64,000 bases of DNA from CAYNZP01 sp964401835 (GTDB lineage Bacteria > Planctomycetota > Phycisphaerae > SM23-33), in NCBI GenBank assembly GCA_964401835.1, contig CAYNZP010000006.1, positions 80,572 through 144,571 of the forward strand. Direction: 5' to 3'. Below, one piece after another: positions 28,500 to 37,702 of the stretch. The first letter of the stretch is position 1. Each line of letters starts with the position of its first letter. Both the position numbers and the translations under genes were made by a program. A model generated the notes under the pieces. That model was not told the origin of the DNA, made no database searches, and saw nothing but the letters and a program-made list of their open reading frames with translations.

Positions 28500-29129
28500 A
28501 TGTCGCGATTTGGAATGGTAATAGATCTGAAAAAATGTCTTGGCTGCCAGTCATGTACCGTGGCATGTTGCATAGAAAACAGTGTAATGACCACAAAGAA
28601 CTGGCATGTTGTGATGGACTTTTCCGAGGGCGAATTCCCGGCAATTCACAGACAATTTTATCCCCGTCCGTGCCAACATTGCAAGACCCCGCCCTGTGTC
28701 GAGGTTTGCCCGACTGGAGCATCATATAAGACCGAAGATGGGCGCGTCTTAATAAATTATAAAGATTGTATCGGATGCAGATATTGCATCACGGCATGTC
28801 CCTATGAGGCACGCGTATTCAACTGGAAAAAACCTCAAAAGCCACTAACAGAGAATCCCGCCGTACCCGTGCGGCAAAATGGAACGACAGAGAAATGCAC
28901 TTTTTGCACCCATCGAATTGAAAACGCTCGTAAAAAAAACAAGCCCATCGGCAGTGACTCTCCCAATGGAGTTATACCTGCCTGTGTCCAGGAATGCATA
29001 GGTAAAGCACGATATTTTGGAGATCTTGACGATCCTGATAGCGTCGTGTCACGATTGGTAGCGACTCGTGCTCATAAGCAATTGCTGAAGGATAAAGGCA
29101 CCGATCCCAGCGTAATGTATTTATTATAG
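28500..29129 (+). CDS. Four-[4Fe-4S] electron-transfer subunit (NrfC/PsrB-like)
   Basis: 209-aa ferredoxin-type subunit with four cysteine clusters: CLGCQSCTVACC, CKTPPCVEVCP, CIGCRYCITACP, and CTFC pairing with CVQEC. It has no signal peptide, so it is probably carried across the membrane with the Tat-exported NapA-like partner, as PsrB-type subunits are. ATG at 28500 has AAAGGG eight bases upstream; a TTG at 28494 overlaps the preceding stop. It passes electrons from the membrane subunit to the catalytic subunit. Confidence 0.85.
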   Translation: MSRFGMVIDLKKCLGCQSCTVACCIENSVMTTKNWHVVMDFSEGEFPAIHRQFYPRPCQHCKTPPCVEVCPTGASYKTEDGRVLINYKDCIGCRYCITACPYEARVFNWKKPQKPLTENPAVPVRQNGTTEKCTFCTHRIENARKKNKPIGSDSPNGVIPACVQECIGKARYFGDLDDPDSVVSRLVATRAHKQLLKDKGTDPSVMYLL

Positions 29130-29141
29130 GAGATGGAACTA

Positions 29142-30314
29142 ATGGCCAAGTTCGGTCGATTTGCTTTCATTGCTGTTTTAACCTTTCTGATTTTAGCGGG
29201 TGTTCTCGCAGGTATGCGGCAGCTGCAGCAAGGGCTGTCAGCTACTGCCCTTCACGAGCCTGTCGTTTGGGGCCTGTACGTCACCTGTTTTGTTTTTTTT
29301 GTCGGCCTGGGTGCCGGGGCTCTATTTATAGGATCACTGGCAGTCTGTTCAGGCAAAGACCAATTTCACCCAATCGCACGAGCCGGCTCAATCATATCGC
29401 TGGTCTCATTAATACTTGCTGGTTTGTTTATCACGATGGACCTGGGCCGACCGGAACGAGCATATCTGCTATTAACCAAGGCCCAACTCGAGTCACCCCT
29501 GATCCTGGACTTTTTGGTTGTCAATGTATTGATAGGAATCGCAGCGCTTTATACCTTATTTGCATTTCGCGCTGAAGCCCTAAGCAAGGATACTCCAGCA
29601 GGCATTTTTGCCAAGTTGTTAGCGATTGGGGGAAAACCGGGAAAGATTGGCCAATTCCCCAAGCTCTTACGATTGCTAGCTGGGATAATGGTCATTGGTA
29701 TCCCAATCCTCTATTTGCTTACTGTACGTTTATTTGCCAGTCTCCGAGCACATCCGGAATGGAATGCAACTGTATTAGGGCCAGTATTTCTCACGTCCGC
29801 CCTCCTGGCCGGCCTGGCAGCTACAAGCATTATTGCCGGACTTGGAAACTCGAAACAAAAGGAACCAGGCTCAGCGAATCAGGCAAGGCGCCTCGTAATT
29901 AACGGGCTGATTATATTGATCATTATTGACATTTTGATTTCTCTAAGCCCTCTTGCCACCATGAGACAATTTGATTCCTCTGCAGAACTGACAATTTGGT
30001 CACATATTAACGGGTTTACTATTGCTGAACTTGTTATTGGTTTGCTTGTTCCATTGGCATTTTTATTGGCTGTGCGTAATAAACCAAATATATCCATTGC
30101 TGTCCCCGGAGTTTTGATACTCATCGGTGTGTTTTTAAAGCGATGGCACATTATAAACTCAGGCATGCTTAACAGAAGTTTACCTCTTCCAGATGCAGCC
30201 TATTTCCCAAATTTAGTTGAATTCACTATTGCATTGGGCATCTTCGCTTTCGGGATAATGCTTCTCTATTTGTTGACGCTTCTTTTGCGACAGCTGGGAA
30301 CAGCAGAGGCTTGA
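29142..30314 (+). CDS. NrfD/PsrC-like membrane quinol oxidase subunit
   Basis: About 390 aa with eight to ten membrane helices. The pattern VVWGLYVTCFVFFVGLGAGAL is the typical NrfD-family N-terminal part. It would take electrons from menaquinol and hand them to the four-cluster subunit. The ATG at 29142 is preferred: AGGAG at 29128-29132 is nine bases away, whereas the ATG at 29133 directly touches it. It closes the three-gene operon. Confidence 0.85.
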   Translation: MAKFGRFAFIAVLTFLILAGVLAGMRQLQQGLSATALHEPVVWGLYVTCFVFFVGLGAGALFIGSLAVCSGKDQFHPIARAGSIISLVSLILAGLFITMDLGRPERAYLLLTKAQLESPLILDFLVVNVLIGIAALYTLFAFRAEALSKDTPAGIFAKLLAIGGKPGKIGQFPKLLRLLAGIMVIGIPILYLLTVRLFASLRAHPEWNATVLGPVFLTSALLAGLAATSIIAGLGNSKQKEPGSANQARRLVINGLIILIIIDILISLSPLATMRQFDSSAELTIWSHINGFTIAELVIGLLVPLAFLLAVRNKPNISIAVPGVLILIGVFLKRWHIINSGMLNRSLPLPDAAYFPNLVEFTIALGIFAFGIMLLYLLTLLLRQLGTAEA

Positions 30315-30390
30315 TCAGAATAGACTACATGCCATTTGAAACCATTAATCCTCCCGGTGGATACCAAAACTCGCCATGGCGGAGAGTCGT

Positions 30391-30610
30391 TGCTTCTGTC
30401 ATAAACTGTTGCTAATCCAAGCTGCCCTTTTTATTTCGAAGCCCCAACGCACGGCACTGACCAAATACTAACTGCACAATAAAAAACCTGGCAGGGAATA
30501 TCTTGGGGAATGTAAACGAGAATCTACTGCAACGAATTGTATTGTCAAAACAGGCTTCAACTTCTATCATTGCAAATGCTTAAATGCCAGCCAGCAACAG
30601 TTAGTTACGG
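30391..30610 (+). repeat. Direct repeat copy 1 (about 220 bp)
   Basis: Matches 32034-32252. The part 30474-30603 is identical over 130 bp to 32116-32245; the left 80 bp are diverged. It fills most of the 331-bp gap before the HExxH gene and carries no coding frame of note. Confidence 0.92.
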
Positions 30611-30645
30611 AAACGCCGACAATCAAAATATTGGGGAAATAAGCT

Positions 30646-32025
30646 ATGAGATATTTTCGGTGGTTTTTTACAAGTTTCTTACTACTCACGACCGGGACAC
30701 TATTAGCGCAACCTACCGAACCGGAAGTAATCGATGCGGGGGCTTTAAAACTCCATATATACATCTCACGAACAGCCCATTTATTTCACATTGTTGACCA
30801 GCTATCTGAATGGTCAGAATTTTGTCATCCACAATACCGTCAATACTTCCAAGGCCTTCCTGGTGGATTATCAAACCGTGACCAACAGCTGCTGATCAAA
30901 CATGCAGAGCTTCGTAAAGTGCTTACATGGGGAGAAGGTCTGGAACAAACATTCTACACCTCTCTCGATCTTGATGCAGCTTTGGATCGAGGAATAAGCT
31001 GTGGTTATCTCACAAAGCAACAAGCCGAAGTCGAACGGGAGGTGTTCACTCATTTTGCCACAAGAATTGAAAGTTTGATCTTACAAGAAAAGAAAACCCT
31101 AATATCCTTTCGGCAACGTATTCATGATAAGGAAAATGAGTTACGTGAGTTTGCTGAGAAGCTTTCCTACTTTTGTGGCTACGTAAAGGTTTCGGTACCA
31201 ATGTACCTTATAACCAATCCCTCACCAAACATGGTCGGGGGGGGATATAATGGAAAGCGACTGACCCTTGAAATACCTTCAAATTGTGATGCCTTCCCAT
31301 CCCTATTGCATGAACTGACTCACTCATTTCTTGAAACGCAACGAAGTCATTTTGAAAAAGCTGTCCAGAATATCAACGAGCTTGACTGCATGACATTAAA
31401 CGAAGGAATCGCTTATGCTATTTCCCCTGGTCTCTTTCATGTTAGTACGGGGGATCCCCTCCTGAGAAGGGTGAAAGAAGACCTTCTGGCTGGAAAACCA
31501 TTGAGCGACAATTACACCCGGTTTAACCGATTTGGCTTAGCGCTGCGACCATTACTTCGCAAGGCGTTAGAAGAGGATCAGCAGACGCTTGATGAGTTCT
31601 TGCTCAGGGCTGTCGACGCTTGGTGCGTCCTTGTGGAATTTGATCGCATTTATCGTACAAAACTAAAACATATCGGGTGGTTCAGTGCCGGACCTGGATG
31701 GAAAACACTGGCATCGCTACCGCACGCTCCATCGTACAAATTTTCTCGTAAACATACCGAGCATGGTTATAACAGTATTTTGGTAAATGCTGAAAAAGGC
31801 TCAAAGCTATTTCTTCTGTTTGCACTTGACCACGAAGACAGAAAAGTTCCGAATATCTACCATGATCTGCTGCCAATGCCTTGGCTTGAAATCGAGAAGG
31901 CTTTGAAACGGGGAGAAACCCTCGAGTTACGAAGCTATGCTCGAAATTTAGAAATCATTCTCCTAGCCGCACCAACTACGAAAGCTCTGGAAGAGTTAAT
32001 CCAGAACACAAAGTTAACACACTAA
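30646..32025 (+). CDS. Putative secreted HExxH zinc metallopeptidase-like protein
   Basis: 459 aa with an N-terminal signal peptide (hydrophobic stretch at about 6-21 ending at LLAQ). The zinc-binding motif HELTH lies near residue 224 and a candidate third ligand is the Glu in LNEGIAYA about 40 residues later, as in gluzincins. No named family is recognised, and substrate is unknown. It stands alone between two copies of a 220-bp repeat, with copy 1 ending 35 bp before it and copy 2 starting just after it. It separates the nap-like operon from tatC. Confidence 0.7.
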   Translation: MRYFRWFFTSFLLLTTGTLLAQPTEPEVIDAGALKLHIYISRTAHLFHIVDQLSEWSEFCHPQYRQYFQGLPGGLSNRDQQLLIKHAELRKVLTWGEGLEQTFYTSLDLDAALDRGISCGYLTKQQAEVEREVFTHFATRIESLILQEKKTLISFRQRIHDKENELREFAEKLSYFCGYVKVSVPMYLITNPSPNMVGGGYNGKRLTLEIPSNCDAFPSLLHELTHSFLETQRSHFEKAVQNINELDCMTLNEGIAYAISPGLFHVSTGDPLLRRVKEDLLAGKPLSDNYTRFNRFGLALRPLLRKALEEDQQTLDEFLLRAVDAWCVLVEFDRIYRTKLKHIGWFSAGPGWKTLASLPHAPSYKFSRKHTEHGYNSILVNAEKGSKLFLLFALDHEDRKVPNIYHDLLPMPWLEIEKALKRGETLELRSYARNLEIILLAAPTTKALEELIQNTKLTH

Positions 32026-32033
32026 GTTTTAGG

Positions 32034-32252
32034 TGCTTCCGTCATTAATTGTTATTAATTCAAGCCGCCCTTCTATTTCGAAGTCTCAACGAACTGCACT
32101 GACCAAGTACTAACCGCACAATAAAAAACCTGGCAGGGAATATCTTGGGGAATGTAAACGAGAATCTACTGCAACGAATTGTATTGTCAAAACAGGCTTC
32201 AACTTCTATCATTGCAAATGCTTAAATGCCAGCCAGCAACAGTTAATAACGG
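32034..32252 (+). repeat. Direct repeat copy 2 (about 220 bp)
   Basis: Second copy, immediately ahead of tatC; the last 130 bp are identical to copy 1. Both copies occupy the leader of the following gene, so they may carry a shared promoter or regulatory RNA. Confidence 0.92.
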
Positions 32253-32281
32253 CATCAGTCGCCGAGCCAAAGGACCAAATT

Positions 32282-33046
32282 TTGAGTGAAGTTAGACAGA
32301 ATATAGAAGACTCGAAGTTGAGCCTTGTCGAGCATTTGGAAGAACTGCGTAAGAGAATTTTCAATTCGCTGGTAGGGCTGGTTATCGCAGCTGCGGTGAG
32401 CTTGCTTTTTGGCGATTACCTTGTCGAACTTTTCAAATATCCTTATGTTGCAGCCATGCAGCAAACCGGCAGAAATGCTGACTTGGCCGTATTGACAATC
32501 ACCGCCGGCTTTACTACATATCTCAAAATGTCACTGATTGCGGCGCTGGTGCTCGCTTCGCCTTGGATATTCTATCAACTGTGGATGTTCGTCTCAGCCG
32601 GCTTATATCACAGGGAAAAACGCCATGTCCTGTTTGCAGCTCCTGTCTCGGCTGGACTTTTTATCGGCGGCGCGATTTTCTTTTTCTTTGTCGTGGCGGT
32701 TCCGGCACTGAAGTTCTTCATATTCTTCTGTGACTGGATGGGGCTGAAACTTGTTATCACCTTTCAGAGCCATGTCAGCCTGATGACGACGATGATCCTC
32801 GTCTTTGGTTTGGTATTTCAGATGCCGCTGGCGGTTCTGCTGCTGGCCAAGATGGGGGCAGTATCACTTAAGACTCTGCGGCACTACCGAAGGCATGTGA
32901 TTGTCGGGATTGTCATTCTGGGAGCGATTCTCACCCCGCCGGATCCGATTAGCCAAATTTGCCTTGCACTGCCAATGTGGCTGCTATATGAGCTTGGCAT
33001 CGGGCTGGTGTACATCTTTGTTCACAGAAAGACGCAGACGGACTAA
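32282..33046 (+). CDS. tatC: Sec-independent translocase TatC
   Basis: 254-aa protein with six membrane helices and the conserved N-terminal HLEELRKRIF. TatC is the receptor for twin-arginine signals such as those of the molybdoenzymes encoded in this island. Start is TTG at 32282 with AAGGA about seven bases upstream. It converges on tatA with a 4-bp overlap of stop codons. Confidence 0.95.
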   Translation: MSEVRQNIEDSKLSLVEHLEELRKRIFNSLVGLVIAAAVSLLFGDYLVELFKYPYVAAMQQTGRNADLAVLTITAGFTTYLKMSLIAALVLASPWIFYQLWMFVSAGLYHREKRHVLFAAPVSAGLFIGGAIFFFFVVAVPALKFFIFFCDWMGLKLVITFQSHVSLMTTMILVFGLVFQMPLAVLLLAKMGAVSLKTLRHYRRHVIVGIVILGAILTPPDPISQICLALPMWLLYELGIGLVYIFVHRKTQTD

Positions 33047-33321
33047 TTTTCGTCTTTCGGTGTTTTGTCCTGTTGCTGGGGTTTGTCCTGGGGGTTCAGG
33101 TTTTGCTCCTCTTCGCTATCAATATCTTCGATTTCAGATTTTACGCCTTTTAGCTCATTTTTGAACAGTCGCATGCCTTTGGCAAGTCCCTTGGCCAATT
33201 CAGGAAGCTTGCGGGCACCAAAGAGCAGCAGAATGATCAGGATAATGAGTGCGATTTCCCCATAACCTAATCCAAATATTGCAAGTACTCCGGCATGTGG
33301 CGCGTTAATGAATTCCAGCAT
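33043..33321 (-). CDS. tatA: Sec-independent translocase TatA/E
   Basis: 92 aa. One short membrane helix (GEIALIILIILLLFG) is followed by the amphipathic helix with the invariant FGARKLPELAKGLAKG and an acidic Glu/Gln-rich tail. It forms the translocation pore with the TatC encoded opposite. No TatB is present, so a two-component TatAC system is likely unless another copy lies elsewhere. Confidence 0.93.
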   Translation of the reverse strand: MLEFINAPHAGVLAIFGLGYGEIALIILIILLLFGARKLPELAKGLAKGMRLFKNELKGVKSEIEDIDSEEEQNLNPQDKPQQQDKTPKDEN

Positions 33322-33453
33322 CGTTATATCCTTAATATGGTTTTATGTGACTGAATAAAAGGGCCAATTCGATTATATCATAATAATAAATATCGCGTGA
33401 TTACACCAGATATTTGACTGTCTGATAGCAATACCCTTCTTGTATTTTCAAAC

Positions 33454-34497
33454 TTATTGGCAAGCGTTATCCTTTAAATCGGCCTCCGTATTGATATTTT
33501 TCCATGCTGGCATCAAATGTGAAGGCGGTGTGGGCGAAATCACTTTGGGGCTTTTTTTGATTTCAGATAGCTTATAGTTATTCTCCCCAGCCAATTGCTC
33601 AAGCACCGCACTTGCGCGGAAATCATAGAATGCCAGCAACGGCTCCACATTCGCCCCCCCATCCAGCTTCGGAACTGTTGCCCAAATTGCAGCCATCCTG
33701 GTCGAAACAAGCCATTCAAGGGCATCTAACGTCAGATTTGGAAGATCACAGGCTGTTACAATCCATGAAGCTTTGGGGTTCCATCGCATAGCTGCCAAAA
33801 TCCCCGCCATAGGTCCTTTCGCGTCGTGCGAATCTGGCAATTGCACGAGTTGGGTCAGGCTCTCTGGAATCTCGGCCTGGCCTGCCAGGACTACAGAATC
33901 TGTTACTTGTTTTAATAAATCTATAGTCTGCTCCAGCCAGGTTTTTCCGTTATTCATCAGCAAGTGTTTGGGCTTTCCCATTCGCTTGCTTTTCCCACCT
34001 ATTAAAACGCAGCCGAGTACAGGTGTTTTGAGCCACTGTTCGGACAGCCAACCTTCTATAAAAGACATGAAACTGTCGCATCGCTGCGAATCACGTGGCA
34101 AAACAGCCAGAATTTTCTCGATGTCAGAAGGCGGCTCTTTCTTGTTTTCATTTAAAAGCCAGACTTTTGGTAATGGCGTTTTCTTGTGGCCTTCCACGAG
34201 CACAAGATCGTACCTTCGGGAAAGGACATTGAGTGTTTCTGTGAGTCCCGGTGAACTGGACTTATGAATTCGGAAAAATTCCTGCTCCGGCCCCTGGAGA
34301 AGCACATCCGCGCCTGCGCGAAAGAACCTGTCACTGTCTTTGCCAGGACGGTCTACCTCGATACCGTGGGCGTCATGCTTGACTACAGCGATTTTCAGGC
34401 CCTTCTCAAGCAATCGCGGCAAAGCCTGTTCTACAAGAGTAGTCTTACCAGAACCGCTCCAGCCGCAAATTCCCAGGATTGGCAGATCAGTCAGCAT
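33454..34497 (-). CDS. MobB-MobA fusion, molybdenum cofactor guanylyltransferase
   Basis: 347-aa fusion. Residues 1-160 are MobB-like with Walker A GWSGSGKTTL and VVKHDAHG; residues 160-347 are MobA-like with GCVLIGGKSKRMGKPKHLL. MobA attaches GMP to Mo-molybdopterin to make the bis-MGD needed by DMSO-reductase-family enzymes such as the two in this island; MobB assists. The gene order B-A is inverted relative to separate mobA-mobB. It overlaps the MOSC/mog gene by 11 bp and ends the Moco operon. Confidence 0.9.
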   Translation of the reverse strand: MLTDLPILGICGWSGSGKTTLVEQALPRLLEKGLKIAVVKHDAHGIEVDRPGKDSDRFFRAGADVLLQGPEQEFFRIHKSSSPGLTETLNVLSRRYDLVLVEGHKKTPLPKVWLLNENKKEPPSDIEKILAVLPRDSQRCDSFMSFIEGWLSEQWLKTPVLGCVLIGGKSKRMGKPKHLLMNNGKTWLEQTIDLLKQVTDSVVLAGQAEIPESLTQLVQLPDSHDAKGPMAGILAAMRWNPKASWIVTACDLPNLTLDALEWLVSTRMAAIWATVPKLDGGANVEPLLAFYDFRASAVLEQLAGENNYKLSEIKKSPKVISPTPPSHLMPAWKNINTEADLKDNACQ

Positions 34498-35458
34498 TAG
34501 ACGCTTCCTCGCTTAAAGGCCGTCCGCAATCGCTGGTATCCCCACGGAGCTTTCCCAAACCATGCTGCAAAGCGCCAAGAATAACGTCCATGTTCTCTGT
34601 GGCACCGCGCTTTGAGCCAGGAAGGTTGACAATAAGAGTTGAACCCCGAATGCCTGAAACACCTCGAGACAGCATAGCGTGCGGCGTTTTGGACATAGAG
34701 GCTGCCCGCATCGCTCCGTCTAGACCTGGAGTGAATTTTTCGATAACCTCACGAGTCGCTTCCGGCGTTACGTCTCTTGGAGAAAATCCCGTACCTCCAA
34801 CCGTAACGACAATATCTATTGAATGGCCGTCGCAATAGTGCCTAAGGCGTTCTTCAATTTTGGATTTATCGTCCGGAAGAATTTCAATTCTGTAAATATT
34901 TGCTCCAAGGGAACTTTCGAGAAGCTTAGCCGTTGCAGGGCCTGCGGTATCCTCCGCCTGGCCCTGTGAACAACGGTCGCTGATTGTAAGGATAACGGCC
35001 TGGAATCTGTCTCGTGGCACAACTTCTATCGTCTCGACCAGATCGCCGGTTCGTACTTTGCCCTCGGTCTCGACACGAGCAAAGAGCCCCAGCCTGGGCA
35101 TAATACAATCGCCAGTTAAATGAAATATCCGGCATGGCGAATGGCAGACTTTACCGATTTGGGTAATAGACAAAACAACGTCATTGCCCAAACGTAGTCT
35201 GGAACCAAGACCTAATGTATTCAACTCCAGTCCGGAGAGAATAACATTCTCGGCGAAATCACCGGGTGCAAGGTTAGGGACTCCGTTTTTCCGGACCTTT
35301 TCTATATCTTCTGCAGAAAGCAAACTTAACTGCCTGTGCCACGGGCCAACATGTGCGTCAGATTCGATACCGTGATTAGCCAGAAACGTAGCGGAATCGA
35401 CAGGCTTTTTACGCTCACCCTTTTTGTCACTTATACATAAGGCATCAACGCGCGGCAT
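34487..35458 (-). CDS. MOSC domain fused to MogA/MoaB-type molybdopterin domain
   Basis: 323 aa. The N-terminal MOSC domain (about 1-150: ESDAHVGPWHRQLSLLS, LAPGDFAENV) is a sulfur-carrier domain; the C-terminal part is a molybdopterin adenylyltransferase-type domain (AVILTISDRCSQGQAEDTAG, VTVGGTGFSPRDVTPEA). The product probably adenylates molybdopterin before MoeA inserts molybdate. Start ATG 35458 has AGGAGG six bases upstream. It overlaps moaC by 14 bp. The same fused architecture is known from some anaerobes. Confidence 0.88.
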   Translation of the reverse strand: MPRVDALCISDKKGERKKPVDSATFLANHGIESDAHVGPWHRQLSLLSAEDIEKVRKNGVPNLAPGDFAENVILSGLELNTLGLGSRLRLGNDVVLSITQIGKVCHSPCRIFHLTGDCIMPRLGLFARVETEGKVRTGDLVETIEVVPRDRFQAVILTISDRCSQGQAEDTAGPATAKLLESSLGANIYRIEILPDDKSKIEERLRHYCDGHSIDIVVTVGGTGFSPRDVTPEATREVIEKFTPGLDGAMRAASMSKTPHAMLSRGVSGIRGSTLIVNLPGSKRGATENMDVILGALQHGLGKLRGDTSDCGRPLSEEASNAD

Positions 35459-35948
35459 CTTGGTCCTCCTGCCGTTTCCAATGTCCCGATTTGCCGCCCT
35501 GTTTTTCAAGCAGCCTTACGGGGCCGATTTGAACCCCCTTGCCAGCGGATTTAACCATATCGTAAACCGTAAGCGCCGCAATGCTCGCTGCTATCATCGC
35601 TTCCATTTCCACTCCGGTCTTTCCCTCACAGACAACCTGGCTGACAATCCGAACGCGATCTTCTATTAATTCCGCAGAGATATCCACAGAGTCAATAACA
35701 AGCGGATGGCACATTGGAATTAACTCGGCTGTCTTCTTGGCAGCCATGATGCCCGCCAGGCGAGCTGTTTCCGATACATTACCTTTACTTACCGCACCGG
35801 TCTTGCGCAACATTGCAGCAATTTCAGCTCCGACATCAACCCACGCCTCAGCCGAAGCGGTTCGCCGGGTTGATGACTTCTCCGTAACGTTGACCATGCG
35901 GGCATTCCCATTTTGATCTAAATGACTGAACCCTGCCCTATTCTTCAC
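35445..35948 (-). CDS. moaC: Cyclic pyranopterin monophosphate synthase MoaC
   Basis: 167 aa. Signatures are GNARMVNVTEK near the start, AKKTAELIPMCHPL, and GKTGVEMEAM. With MoaA it converts GTP to cyclic pyranopterin monophosphate. The GTG at 35948 has AGGAG five bases upstream and overlaps the modC stop by 11 bp; the frame extends to an ATG at 35963 with no good ribosome site. Confidence 0.92.
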   Translation of the reverse strand: MKNRAGFSHLDQNGNARMVNVTEKSSTRRTASAEAWVDVGAEIAAMLRKTGAVSKGNVSETARLAGIMAAKKTAELIPMCHPLVIDSVDISAELIEDRVRIVSQVVCEGKTGVEMEAMIAASIAALTVYDMVKSAGKGVQIGPVRLLEKQGGKSGHWKRQEDQDAAR

Positions 35949-37035
35949 GATGTCTCCTTTCATTCAGAGACGAGACAATAATTGAATGGCTTTTTGCAAC
36001 CACGAAAACAGGCATCCCTTGCCGAAGATCTAATTCCCGCCCTGCATCCGCGGTCAATTCCACGATAAGTTGTTGGTTTCCCGTTTCAGTTATAATCCAT
36101 AGAGCGCTACCATTCTGTTCCATCTCTACTATCTTTGCCGACAACACATTCCGAGCCGAAATACCTTGTGGAGGCGAAAGCGAGAGCATCAGATCTCTGG
36201 CTGGCAAAGCGACCGTAACATTATCGCCACATCGCAATCCATCGCTGGGAACCTTCAGGACCTGACTGCCGCAACTGACTTTTGCGAAACCTGCATCTGT
36301 CAGGACATCATTTACAGACCCTTCCAGAATATTCTGGATAGGATCAACATGCGAAGATTTCGCTAACAAATCCAGAGGCAATAGACATCGATCTATCTTT
36401 CCTCGAGACATCCGCCAGGACATCTCCGCCAGGAAAATTATCTCACTAAGCGAATGGCTGACATAGACAAATGGAATATGCCAATTTTTATAAACCTGTT
36501 CAAGGTAGGGTAAAATTCGCAATCTGGCAGCTTCGTCAATCGATGCTAGGGGCTCATCCAACAAAAGCAGCGTTGGTGCGGCGGCTAATGCCCTGGCAAG
36601 GGCTACCCGTTGGGCTTCCCCTGCCGATAATGTTTGGGGGCGCTGTTCGAGAAGTCCTTCCAAATCAAGAACTTCGCACAACTCGTTCAGGCTTGGCCCG
36701 TCTTTATTCCCACGACCGTATCCTATGTTCGCCCGAACCGTCATGTGAGGAAAAAGTCTTCCATCCTGAAAAACATAGCCTATGGATCGTCGATGTGGAG
36801 GCACGAAATGCTTGGCGGCTGAGTCAAAGAGAGCTTTTCCATTCAATGAAATAAACCCGGATTGAGGGCACAAAAGTCCTGCAAGACAACTTAATAATGT
36901 AGTCTTCCCACATCCTGAAGGCCCAAAAAGCCCAATCCTCGCCACGTTCTGACGGCCTCGAGCATGAAGGTCAAAGCTTCCCACCTTTATTTTGAAATCA
37001 AACTCAAGCACTGGAATTTCCTTTCGCTGAGCCAT
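35938..37035 (-). CDS. modC: Molybdate ABC transporter ATP-binding protein ModC
   Basis: 365-aa ABC ATPase. Walker A is GPSGCGKTTLL, the ABC signature is LSAGEAQRVALARAL, Walker B is LLLLDEPLAS. A C-terminal TOBE/Mop-like oxyanion-binding domain follows from about residue 290. It overlaps modB upstream by 32 bp from this ATG; a GTG at 37011 with a possible AAGGAAA site would give a smaller overlap. Confidence 0.93.
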   Translation of the reverse strand: MAQRKEIPVLEFDFKIKVGSFDLHARGRQNVARIGLFGPSGCGKTTLLSCLAGLLCPQSGFISLNGKALFDSAAKHFVPPHRRSIGYVFQDGRLFPHMTVRANIGYGRGNKDGPSLNELCEVLDLEGLLEQRPQTLSAGEAQRVALARALAAAPTLLLLDEPLASIDEAARLRILPYLEQVYKNWHIPFVYVSHSLSEIIFLAEMSWRMSRGKIDRCLLPLDLLAKSSHVDPIQNILEGSVNDVLTDAGFAKVSCGSQVLKVPSDGLRCGDNVTVALPARDLMLSLSPPQGISARNVLSAKIVEMEQNGSALWIITETGNQQLIVELTADAGRELDLRQGMPVFVVAKSHSIIVSSLNERRHREE

Positions 37036-37699
37036 TTAGCCTTTGCCCAGCTAAATGTTGTGCCAGAAACATCGATGCCAAACCCACCCCAATCGAAACC
37101 AGGACGAGAATCCAGGCGGCTTCCTCTCGTCCGGCAAGCAAATGGGAGTAAATTGCCTGAGGAACAGTCCGGGTCTGACCCGGGATATTTCCTGCCAGCA
37201 TCATGGTCGCGCCAAACTCGCCAAATGCCCTGGCAAATGCCAGTCCAGTAGCAGCCAGCAATCCAGGCAATGCAAGTGGAAAGGTAACTGTAAAAAATGC
37301 TCGAAAAGAATTTGCGTTAAGCATCTTTGCCGCATCTTCCAGTTTCCTGTCAACACCTTCAAAGGCTGCCTTTGCAACTGCCATAAAAAGCGGGAAAGCT
37401 AAAACTGATGACGCGACAATTGCTCCCTTCCAATCAAGCGAAAACCGCAAACCAATTGATTCCATCCATCTTCCAAGTAAATATTTTGGGCTGAAAAGCA
37501 GCATAAGAAGATACCCGGTAACTACTGGAGGAATCACAAACGGCAGAAAAAGAAACGCTTCTATCGCACGGGAAAAGATATTCCTCGTCCGTGATATCCA
37601 TAGCGCAAATGGCGTTCCGGCAATAGCGATTACGCAGGTGCTCACCGCTGAAATACGAACTGACAATCTCATGGCCTCTATTGCTGCAGAATCCCACAT
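37004..37699 (-). CDS. modB: Molybdate ABC transporter permease ModB
   Basis: 231-aa permease with five or six membrane helices and the EAA-type loop (ARAFGEFGATMMLAGNIPGQTRT), a ModB hallmark. Together with ModA and ModC it brings molybdate, or tungstate, into the cell. It starts 3 bp after modA. Confidence 0.94.
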   Translation of the reverse strand: MWDSAAIEAMRLSVRISAVSTCVIAIAGTPFALWISRTRNIFSRAIEAFLFLPFVIPPVVTGYLLMLLFSPKYLLGRWMESIGLRFSLDWKGAIVASSVLAFPLFMAVAKAAFEGVDRKLEDAAKMLNANSFRAFFTVTFPLALPGLLAATGLAFARAFGEFGATMMLAGNIPGQTRTVPQAIYSHLLAGREEAAWILVLVSIGVGLASMFLAQHLAGQRLNGSAKGNSSA

Positions 37700-37702
37700 A
37701 TC

